DNA of 33,519 nucleotides, taken from assembly GCA_965372355.1 (NCBI GenBank), contig CBDVBZ010000022.1:1-33519 (forward strand). The letters run 5' to 3'. The position numbers were made by a program, and so were the translations under genes. The notes under the pieces are model-generated. The model did no database searches. It worked only from the letters and a program-made list of their open reading frames with translations, and was not told where the DNA came from. Positions 1 to 6,963 of this stretch are shown here, piece after piece (position 1 is the first letter of the stretch; each line of letters opens with the position of its first letter). This DNA is from CBDVBZ01 sp965372355. Its GTDB lineage: Bacteria > Krumholzibacteriota > Krumholzibacteriia > WVZY01.

Positions 1-297
1 GATCACCGTCGCCACAACGACCTGTACGACGGTTGGCAGTCGCGGCCTGCTGATACAAAGCTGATGCCTAAAACCCGACCCGAATCTGCGCGTGAGGATC
101 AAGACCGGGAGAAGGATACCGACCGCGGGCGCAACGACAATTCCGAATCGAAACTGCTTCGTTGCGACGAAGATCTCTTGGAGAAACACACTGGCGAGAA
201 CACAAGACATGGCAAAAAAGAGGAGATAATACGGGTTCAGAGCCTCGAATATGCTGCGTTCTCCGATTTCGTGGTTGCCTTCGTGGCCCTCCTGCAT
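1..297 (-). CDS. Partial membrane protein, possibly CPBP-family intramembrane protease (5' part only)
   Basis: The reverse strand is open from an ATG at 297-295 to the left edge, giving 99 codons with no stop. A GAGG sits 8 bases before the ATG. The peptide starts with a short polar stretch (MQEGHEGNHEIGERSIFEAL) and then has a hydrophobic helix containing YYLLFFAMSCVLASVFL, a second one containing GIVVAPAVGILLPVLIL, an arginine-rich loop, and the start of a third helix. Two N-terminal helices joined to a basic RxRLP-type linker resemble the start of CPBP (CAAX/Abi) proteases, but the glutamate and histidine motifs that define the family would lie outside the window. The membrane nature is seen directly and the family is a guess. 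It is divergently arranged from the HAD gene at 474. Confidence 0.55.
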   Translation of the reverse strand, partial: MQEGHEGNHEIGERSIFEALNPYYLLFFAMSCVLASVFLQEIFVATKQFRFGIVVAPAVGILLPVLILTRRFGSGFRHQLCISRPRLPTVVQVVVATVI

Positions 298-404
298 TAC
301 CGTTACCTCGAATTTCCGGGGGGGGTACCGCCGTCTGGTGTGACTTCCACCACGTTTGGCCGATTGAGCTGCGTCCGGAGGACGGCAGCTCCAATCGGTA
401 TATG

Positions 405-429
405 TAACGCCGCCCTCTGGTCGGCGTTA
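405..429. repeat. Perfect 8-bp inverted repeat in the leader of the HAD gene
   Basis: TAACGCCG (405-412) and CGGCGTTA (422-429) flank a 9-base loop CCCTCTGGT. There is no T-run on either side, so it is not a typical intrinsic terminator. It may be an operator or an mRNA hairpin. A very similar element precedes glnA (2806-2828). Confidence 0.5.
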
Positions 430-438
430 GATCATATA

Positions 439-457
439 GGATAAGCAGAAATTATCC
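439..457. repeat. 6-bp inverted repeat just upstream of the HAD gene
   Basis: GGATAA (439-444) and TTATCC (452-457) are separated by 7 bases and end 16 bases before the HAD start codon. With the 405-429 repeat this gives two consecutive potential hairpins in the divergent promoter region between the minus-strand membrane gene and the HAD gene. Confidence 0.35.
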
Positions 458-473
458 AACCACCGTATTAGCC

Positions 474-1163
474 ATGATCAAGGTAGTCATTTTTGACCTC
501 GACAACACGTTGACCGATTTCATGCGGATGAAGGAAAGCGCCGTTGACGGTGCTGTCGACGCCATGATCGACGCTGGGTTGAGGCTGCCCACAGAAACCA
601 TCAAGAACAAAATCTACGAAGTCTACGAAGAGAAGGGCATCGAATTTCAGAGTGTGTTCGATCAAGTGCTCGAGGAACTCCTCGGTGAGGTCGATCACAA
701 GGTGCTGGCGGCTGGTGTGGTGGCGTACCGGCGCGCGAAAGAGGCGGCGCTCGTGCTCTATCCGCACGTGCGCGTCACGTTGTTCGAGCTTATCAAGCGC
801 GGTATTCGACTCGCAGTTATTTCCGATGCGCCGCGAAAAGAGGGTTGGCTGAGACTGTGCTATCTACAACTGCACCACATGTTCGACATGGTGCTTACCT
901 TTGACGACACAGGAGAGCGCAAGCCAAGCCCGGTGCCCTTTCGGCAGGTCCTCGCGCATTTCGGTGTCGAGCCCGAGAACGCGATGATGGTGGGAGACTG
1001 GCCGGAGAGGGACATCCAGGGAGCCGCTCAGCTGGGGATCGTAAGCGTTTTTGCCCGTTACGGCGACCGCGCGGGAGTGGTGGAGAGCGGCGCCAAGTAT
1101 GAAATCGACGGTATCATCGAGCTCGTCGAAATCGTCGACAGACTAAACCGGCAGGAGAGTTGA
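474..1163 (+). CDS. HAD-superfamily hydrolase (subfamily IA phosphatase)
   Basis: 229 residues with all four HAD motifs. Motif I is DLDNT with nucleophile D8 and acid/base D10. Motif II is S117 in VISDAP. Motif III is K150 in GERKPSP. Motif IV is GDWPERD with D175 and D180. A helical cap lies between about residues 15 and 90. The family dephosphorylates small phosphorylated metabolites with Mg2+ in the cytoplasm, and the substrate cannot be read from sequence. The N-terminal stretch FDLDNTLTDFMRMK and overall length resemble the small HAD group known mostly from archaea and a few bacterial phyla (TIGR02253-like, from memory). The gene abuts nnr with at most a few bases of overlap, so the two are probably co-transcribed and the phosphatase may also act in metabolite repair (inference). 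No strong Shine-Dalgarno precedes the ATG. Confidence 0.88.
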   Translation: MIKVVIFDLDNTLTDFMRMKESAVDGAVDAMIDAGLRLPTETIKNKIYEVYEEKGIEFQSVFDQVLEELLGEVDHKVLAAGVVAYRRAKEAALVLYPHVRVTLFELIKRGIRLAVISDAPRKEGWLRLCYLQLHHMFDMVLTFDDTGERKPSPVPFRQVLAHFGVEPENAMMVGDWPERDIQGAAQLGIVSVFARYGDRAGVVESGAKYEIDGIIELVEIVDRLNRQES

Positions 1164-1165
1164 CC

Positions 1166-2734
1166 GTGGATGTTCTGACCGGCGAGAAAATGAGGATGGT
1201 CGACGAGGAGACCATCAAGAGGTTCTGTCCGGGTCTCGAGCTCATGGAACGCGCGGGGCGCCAGGTGGCCGAGTTTATCGTCGAGCGCTACGGTGAACCC
1301 GAGTTCAAGGCATCGATATTCGTTGGGCCGGGCAACAACGGGGGCGATGCACTGGTCGTCGCACGCCACTTGAGCGATGCCGGATTCGCATGCGTTCTGC
1401 ATTATCTGAAGACGCCACAGAGTCTAAGCGTTGACGCGGCAAAGAACTACCAGCGCCTTCAGGAGCGTCTCGCCACCTACACCAAGCTCGATCAGTTCGA
1501 TAGCACCCGCCCGGACTGGGCGAAAATCGTCAAACAAGATCTGAGGGACTCGACGGTCATTGTTGACGGGCTGTTCGGCACCGGGATGTCTCGCAGCCTC
1601 GAAGGGCGTGCGCTCGATATGGCCAGGCAGATCAACGGTGCCGGGCTTCCCGTTGTGAGCATCGACACACCGTCGGGGATCGACAGCGATACGGCGCAAG
1701 TGTTGGGTGAAGCCGTGTGCGCTACGCATACGGTGACCATGGGGTTTCCCAAGCTGGGAATGCTGTTCTATCCCGCAAAGAGCCATGTCGGCGAGCTGAT
1801 TGTTGCCGATCTGGGGTTTCCTGACGAGGTGCTGGAGGTGAACTCGCTCGGCATCTATCTGCTCGATCGCGACAACGCGGCGAGGAGATTGCCCTATCGC
1901 GAGCCCGATGGTTACAAGTACCGAATGGGAACGGTCCTCGTCGTTGCCGGCAGCCGCGCGTATACGGGGGCGGCGCTGCTCACCGCAGAGGGGGCGCTGA
2001 GGAGCGGGTGCGGGATGGTCTATGTCGCCGTGCCGGAGAGCATACGCCCCGTGATCCAGTCGGGGCTCCGCGAGGCGATCGTTGTGCCGGTGGCCGAGAC
2101 CGAGGAGGGGTCGATTGCCAAAGGAGCGATGGAGCAGCTTGCATACTACATCGAACGTGCCGACGCGCTCGCGGTGGGACCGGGGCTTGGCAGAAACCCG
2201 GAAACCCTTGGCTTCGTTCGTGATCTGGCGTCGCGAAGCACGAAAACGCTGGTGCTGGATGCCGATGCCGTCACCGCCTTTGCCGATGACCTCGACGGTC
2301 TCGAGGCGCTAACCGCGCCGACGGTCATCACGCCCCACAGCGGAGAGCTCGGCAGTGTGGTCGGTCGGAAAGTGCCGACGGACCCGATGGAACGCATCGA
2401 ACTGACACGCGAAACGGCGAAACGGGCCGGGATCACGCTGATCCACAAGGGCGCGCCGACATTGATCGCCTCGCCGGATGGTGACGTGTGGGTAAACAAG
2501 CACGGACACTCCGCGCTGGCGACGGGGGGTACGGGAGATGTTTTGGCGGGTCTGGTGGCGGGGGTGCGTGCGCAGGGGGCTGTGGAGCTGGACGCTGCGT
2601 GCGTGGCGTGCTTCTTGCACGGTCGCGCAGCCGAGCGGGCGGCGGAGGACTGGGGGATTCGCGGCGTCGTTGCGGGCGATCTCCTGCTATATCTTGGAGA
2701 TCCGATTCTCGAACTCGAGACGTTCCAAGGATAA
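1166..2734 (+). CDS. nnr: Bifunctional NAD(P)H-hydrate epimerase / ADP-dependent dehydratase
   Basis: 522 residues. The N-terminal YjeF_N domain (about 1-210) has GPGNNGGD (54-61), DGLFGTG and DTPSGID and epimerises damaged NAD(P)HX. The C-terminal ribokinase-like dehydratase (about 225-522) has GPGLGRN, LDADA, TPHSGE and the GGTGD signature with catalytic D458; it restores NAD(P)H using ADP or ATP. Together they form the cytoplasmic nicotinamide repair enzyme, and the length fits the fused bacterial form. I chose the GTG at 1166: AGGAG at 1153-1157 is 8 bases from it but only 2 from the alternative in-frame TTG at 1160. The gene follows the HAD stop by 2 bases, so translational coupling is likely. 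Confidence 0.93.
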   Translation: MDVLTGEKMRMVDEETIKRFCPGLELMERAGRQVAEFIVERYGEPEFKASIFVGPGNNGGDALVVARHLSDAGFACVLHYLKTPQSLSVDAAKNYQRLQERLATYTKLDQFDSTRPDWAKIVKQDLRDSTVIVDGLFGTGMSRSLEGRALDMARQINGAGLPVVSIDTPSGIDSDTAQVLGEAVCATHTVTMGFPKLGMLFYPAKSHVGELIVADLGFPDEVLEVNSLGIYLLDRDNAARRLPYREPDGYKYRMGTVLVVAGSRAYTGAALLTAEGALRSGCGMVYVAVPESIRPVIQSGLREAIVVPVAETEEGSIAKGAMEQLAYYIERADALAVGPGLGRNPETLGFVRDLASRSTKTLVLDADAVTAFADDLDGLEALTAPTVITPHSGELGSVVGRKVPTDPMERIELTRETAKRAGITLIHKGAPTLIASPDGDVWVNKHGHSALATGGTGDVLAGLVAGVRAQGAVELDAACVACFLHGRAAERAAEDWGIRGVVAGDLLLYLGDPILELETFQG

Positions 2735-2805
2735 CGTGGCCGTCACCCGAGAGATCCTGTTGACAGCCCCGGGACTTTTGTTTGAACAGTAAATCTTTCA
2801 TGCCA

Positions 2806-2828
2806 AACGGCGCCCCTGGTTCGCCGTT
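2806..2828. repeat. Perfect 7-bp inverted repeat in the glnA leader
   Basis: AACGGCG (2806-2812) and CGCCGTT (2822-2828) enclose a 9-base loop CCCCTGGTT, 47 bases before the glnA start. Arms and loop resemble the element at 405-429. A hairpin in the nnr-glnA gap could be an operator, attenuator or processing site. There is no U-tract. Confidence 0.45.
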
Positions 2829-2875
2829 CCCATACGATTCTCCGTCCACGCCGGCTCCAAGGAAGGTGTGTCCTC

Positions 2876-4297
2876 ATGCAGTCAAGAACTCCACAGGAAG
2901 TACTCAAGTTTGCCAAGGAGAACAACGCGGTGGTTGTCGACCTCAAGTTCCTGGATTTTCCGGGGACATGGCAGCACTTCAGCGTGCCGGTCGGGGCTCT
3001 TGATGAGGATTCCTTCGAGGACGGATTTGGGTTCGATGGCTCGAGCATCCGCGGATGGCGCAACATCAACGAGAGCGACATGCTTGTGGTACCCGATCCG
3101 AACACCGCTATTATGGATCCTTTCACAAAAGATGTGACGCTGAGCATTATCGGCGATATCTTTGACCCCATCACAAAAGAACGCTACACAAGAGACCCTC
3201 GGGGCGTGGCGATCAGGGCCGAGAACTATCTTAAGAGCACGGGGATCGCCGACAATGCGAGCTTCGGACCCGAGGCGGAGTTCTTTATATTCGACGATGT
3301 CCGGTTCGACCAAAAAGAAAACATGGGGTTCTATTATATCGATTCCCAGGAGGGCAGTTGGAACTCCGGGCGCGAGGAGAAGCCAAACCTCGGCTACAAA
3401 CCCAGATACAAGGAAGGCTATTTCCCCGTCCCTCCGACCGATTCCTACCAGGATCTTCGTTCCGAGATGATGCTTACGCTCATAGCTCTCGGCTGCGAGG
3501 TCGAGACACAGCACCACGAGGTTGCAACGGCAGGCCAGGCCGAGATCGACATGAGGTTTGATTCGCTCACGCGCATGGGCGACAAGCTGATGATATACAA
3601 GTATGTGGTGAGAAACGTCGCGCGAAAGCACGGCAAGACGGTAACCTTTATGGCAAAGCCCGTGTTCAACGACAACGGTTCGGGCATGCACGTGCATCAG
3701 AGCCTCTGGAGAGATGACAAGCCGTTGTTTGCCGGAAACGGCTACGCGGGGCTCAGCGAGATAGCCATGCACTACATCGGGGGCATTCTGAAGCACGCTC
3801 CCTCGATTCTTGCTTTTTCGAACCCGACAACCAACTCGTACAAACGACTAGTGCCCGGCTTCGAGGCGCCGGTCAACCTTGCGTATTCCCAGCGCAACCG
3901 AAGCGCTGCGGTGCGGATTCCGATGTACTCACCGTCGCCAAAGTCGAAGCGCGTGGAGTTTCGGTGTCCCGATCCAACCTGCAATCCCTACCTGGCGTTC
4001 TCGGCGATGATGATGGCGGGCCTGGATGGGATAGAAAACAGAATCGATCCGGGTGAGCCGCTTGACAAGAATATCTACGATCTTCCGCCGGAAGAGCTGA
4101 CCAAGATCGAGAAAACACCGGGATCGCTTGACGAGGCGCTCAATGCGCTCGAAAATGATCATGAGTTCCTTTTGAAGGGCGACGTGTTCGATGAAGACGT
4201 AGTCCGGACGTGGATTGACTACAAGAGGGAGAAAGAGCTGGCGGAGATGGCGCAGCGGCCCCATCCTTACGAGTTTTTTCTCTACTACGATGCATAG
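2876..4297 (+). CDS. glnA: Type I glutamine synthetase (GSI-beta, adenylylatable)
   Basis: 473 residues, usual for GSI. The enzyme makes glutamine from glutamate, ammonia and ATP as a cytoplasmic dodecamer. Visible landmarks: FGFDGSSIRG (51-60) of the beta-grasp domain; GPEAEFF (131-137) with metal-binding glutamates; HHEVATAGQAEID (213-225); GSGMHVHQS (268-276); the flexible loop NPTTNSYKRLVPGFEAP (316-332); and RIP (347-349). Tyr401 in NIYDLPPEE is the position adenylylated by GlnE in GSI-beta enzymes, so this protein should be covalently regulated. This matches glnE and glnD downstream. An AAGGAAGG stretch precedes the ATG. glnD starts 17 bases after the stop, consistent with an operon. 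Origin of the glnA transcript is unclear; I found no convincing sigma-54 site in the 141-base gap upstream. Confidence 0.97.
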   Translation: MQSRTPQEVLKFAKENNAVVVDLKFLDFPGTWQHFSVPVGALDEDSFEDGFGFDGSSIRGWRNINESDMLVVPDPNTAIMDPFTKDVTLSIIGDIFDPITKERYTRDPRGVAIRAENYLKSTGIADNASFGPEAEFFIFDDVRFDQKENMGFYYIDSQEGSWNSGREEKPNLGYKPRYKEGYFPVPPTDSYQDLRSEMMLTLIALGCEVETQHHEVATAGQAEIDMRFDSLTRMGDKLMIYKYVVRNVARKHGKTVTFMAKPVFNDNGSGMHVHQSLWRDDKPLFAGNGYAGLSEIAMHYIGGILKHAPSILAFSNPTTNSYKRLVPGFEAPVNLAYSQRNRSAAVRIPMYSPSPKSKRVEFRCPDPTCNPYLAFSAMMMAGLDGIENRIDPGEPLDKNIYDLPPEELTKIEKTPGSLDEALNALENDHEFLLKGDVFDEDVVRTWIDYKREKELAEMAQRPHPYEFFLYYDA

Positions 4298-4314
4298 CGG
4301 TCAGTAGCTCTTTC

Positions 4315-6963
4315 ATGACTCGGCCACGAGAGATTCCCCGCGACAAAAAGTGGAAGAAATCCACAAAGGCCCCAAAGCCCCCGCCAGCGGACTCGTCGGT
4401 GACTCGCGCGGCGTTTCTCAAGCTCTCGCGCGACTACCTGGCTGTTCTCCGAAAAAGCCTCATCGATTTTCGCTCGGGACCCGGCGAAGGCAAATTTACC
4501 CGGGACTACAGTCGTATCGTCGACTCCATCGTGGGCGTGCTTTACCGACGGGCTGCTCGGGAGCACGACGTATCGCCCCGCGATCTGGATATCGCGATCA
4601 TTGGGATGGGTGGATACGGTCGGGCGGAGCTCGCGCCCTACTCGGATGTCGACATCCTCATACTATGCAGACGTAAGACGGCGCTTGCCAAACAGGTCGC
4701 GTCGTCGTTTGTCCGCCTGATGTGGGATGTCGGGTTTGTGTTGGGCCATGCCGTCGAGTCGTTGATCGAAAGCGAAAGCACGTTCGGTCGACACATGGAC
4801 ACACGCACGGCAGTCTTCGAAAGCCGATGGATCTGCGGATCCAGAGAAATCGGAAAAGAGATAGAAAAGCAGATCAAGCGGCTTCGCGAGAAAGACCGTG
4901 AGGCCTTCCTTTCGAGAAAAATTAAGGACGCGGTTGCTCGTCACAGGAAGTACTCGGGCAGTTACCAGCTGATAGAGCCAAACGTCAAACTGAGCCCCGG
5001 TGGGATGCGGGACTTCCAGACACTCGTGTGGCTCGGAATGGTCGTCGGGGACAAGACGGGGCTCACGGCACTCCGGGCGAAGGGGCTCCTTCTGTCCGGC
5101 GAAGCAAGGGCCCTGGAAGAAGCGTACGGTTTTCTGCTCAAGGTCCGTGTAGAGTTGCATCTTGCCACGGAATCGAAACAGGATCAGCTCACCGTGGCCA
5201 TGCAGAAAGTTGTGGCCGAACGGCTCAACTACCGTGCGAAGAAGGAATACCTGGCCGTCGAGCTGTTCATGAGGGATTACTACAACCACACGCGCACGAT
5301 ATCCGCGATCATCGAGGACATCATCGAGGAGCTTCAGTATGGCAATGGTGTCCGGGTTTTGCTCGACCGCCGCAAGGTTCCCAGGGCGCACGGCAGGTTG
5401 TCTCTCAGGATCAATCACGGAAAGATCAGGCAGGAGCCGCTCTACATTTTTGCGAGACAGAAAGAAGTGGGTCTGAAGCTCGACCGGGGTTTGAAGCGCC
5501 GCCTGAAGGCTACCCTGAAGGAGGATTTGGCGGATGCGGCAACCCGCAAAAGAATGCGCCGCGCGTTTCCCGAGCTGCTGGAGAGCGGCAGGAATCTCAG
5601 CCTGGTCCTGCGGTCGATGCACGAGACCGGTTTTCTCGCGGCCGTTATCCCCGAGTATAGGGACCTCACGAGCCTCAAGCGATACGATCTCTATCACCAC
5701 TACACAGCGGACGAGCACAGCTTTCGAGTCGTTGAGAATGTCGAGTTGCTCGACAACACGAAGGTGCGCCGTCTCATGCCGTTCGCGCGTGTCCATTCGG
5801 AAGTGGCCAGCAAGCAGGTCCTCTATCTGGCGGCGCTGCTCCACGACATCGGTAAGATCCAGGGCAAGGGACATGCAAAGAAGGGCGCGGTGCTCTCGCG
5901 CAAGATCATGGGCCGTATGGACCTTAAACGCGAAGACATCGAATCGGTGTGCTATCTGATCGAGATTCATTTGCTGATGTCACATTTCAGCCAGCGCCGC
6001 GACCCATCCGATCTCGGGACACTTCGCTCGTTTGCGCGACGTGTCGGCAACCGGGGAAACCTAAAGTACCTCTGTCTGCTCACCTACGCTGATCTGAGAG
6101 CGACATCCCCCATTGTGTGGACGGAATGGAAGAGGAATCTTCTCTGGATGTTCTATGTAAGTGCTCATCGCTTCATGGCCAGGGCAGAGAAGGAACCGGA
6201 AGCGGTCTACAAGTCCCGCAAGCGGACAATCCTCACGGGGTTTGCCAGAGGCCGCGAGAGAGAACAGGCGCTGGCCCACCTCAATCTGCTGCCCGGGCGC
6301 TATTTGTTGACGATGAATGCGTCGCGGGTCAGAGAGCACATGCGGCTGATCGAGGAGCTCGACGGCAAACTCGCGGTCGTGAGCAAGCGGCGAAGGGGAC
6401 CCGCCACTGAGGTCACAATCTGCACGCAGGACCGGCCGTACCTTCTCTCCAAACTCTGCGGGGTACTGACGCTAAACGATTGCAATATCCTCTTCGCGCA
6501 CGCGTTTACGAGGACGGACGGAAGAGTGCTGGATGTGTTTCATGTCGAGGATGTCGCCGGCACCAATCCGATAGACAATGCCCGTATTGACAAGATCCGG
6601 CAAGATCTCGACGAGGTTCTCCTTGGAAGGCTCGAGATTCACGAAGCGGTCGAAAACCATCTACCCAAGTGGAAACGCAAGAAGGTATCCCTGATCCCCG
6701 CGCCACTGCAGGTCGAGTTCGATAACGACATCTCCCCGGAGGTCACAATCATCGACATATTTGCGATGGATCAGCCGGGACTGCTATTCAAGCTGACTTG
6801 GGTCCTGGCGCGGGACGGCCTGATCATCCACCGCGCAAGAATCTCCACAGAGGCCAATCGGGCGATCGACTCGTTCGATGTCCAGGATAGCAAAGGCAGG
6901 AAAATCACGACGATCAACAAGCTCAGACACATGAGAAAGCACCTGGAGACGATACTGGGCTAG
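4315..6963 (+). CDS. glnD: Bifunctional PII uridylyltransferase / uridylyl-removing enzyme
   Basis: 882 residues, full length for GlnD. The N-terminal nucleotidyltransferase has GGYGRAEL (99-106) and metal-binding D111 and D113 in SDVD, and uridylylates PII when glutamine is low. An HD phosphohydrolase domain (ALLHDIGKIQGKGH, H510-D511) removes UMP when glutamine is high. Two C-terminal ACT domains (about 700-770 and 810-882), each with a D-x-P-x-L-L turn, bind glutamine. The first ~30 residues are basic and proline-rich and look like a disordered extension. It lies 17 bases after glnA and ends in a stop codon that overlaps the stop of the convergent glnE. Its target tyrosine is present in GlnB at 10064-10402. 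Confidence 0.95.
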   Translation: MTRPREIPRDKKWKKSTKAPKPPPADSSVTRAAFLKLSRDYLAVLRKSLIDFRSGPGEGKFTRDYSRIVDSIVGVLYRRAAREHDVSPRDLDIAIIGMGGYGRAELAPYSDVDILILCRRKTALAKQVASSFVRLMWDVGFVLGHAVESLIESESTFGRHMDTRTAVFESRWICGSREIGKEIEKQIKRLREKDREAFLSRKIKDAVARHRKYSGSYQLIEPNVKLSPGGMRDFQTLVWLGMVVGDKTGLTALRAKGLLLSGEARALEEAYGFLLKVRVELHLATESKQDQLTVAMQKVVAERLNYRAKKEYLAVELFMRDYYNHTRTISAIIEDIIEELQYGNGVRVLLDRRKVPRAHGRLSLRINHGKIRQEPLYIFARQKEVGLKLDRGLKRRLKATLKEDLADAATRKRMRRAFPELLESGRNLSLVLRSMHETGFLAAVIPEYRDLTSLKRYDLYHHYTADEHSFRVVENVELLDNTKVRRLMPFARVHSEVASKQVLYLAALLHDIGKIQGKGHAKKGAVLSRKIMGRMDLKREDIESVCYLIEIHLLMSHFSQRRDPSDLGTLRSFARRVGNRGNLKYLCLLTYADLRATSPIVWTEWKRNLLWMFYVSAHRFMARAEKEPEAVYKSRKRTILTGFARGREREQALAHLNLLPGRYLLTMNASRVREHMRLIEELDGKLAVVSKRRRGPATEVTICTQDRPYLLSKLCGVLTLNDCNILFAHAFTRTDGRVLDVFHVEDVAGTNPIDNARIDKIRQDLDEVLLGRLEIHEAVENHLPKWKRKKVSLIPAPLQVEFDNDISPEVTIIDIFAMDQPGLLFKLTWVLARDGLIIHRARISTEANRAIDSFDVQDSKGRKITTINKLRHMRKHLETILG

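Noticed and set aside
64..444. Plus-strand open frame at the left edge
   Set aside because: Arg/Asp-rich composition with no motif; it overlaps the better-supported minus-strand membrane gene with a proper ribosome site.
2760..2800. TTGACA in the nnr-glnA gap as a glnA promoter
   Set aside because: No acceptable -10 lies 16-18 bases downstream (TGAACA only).
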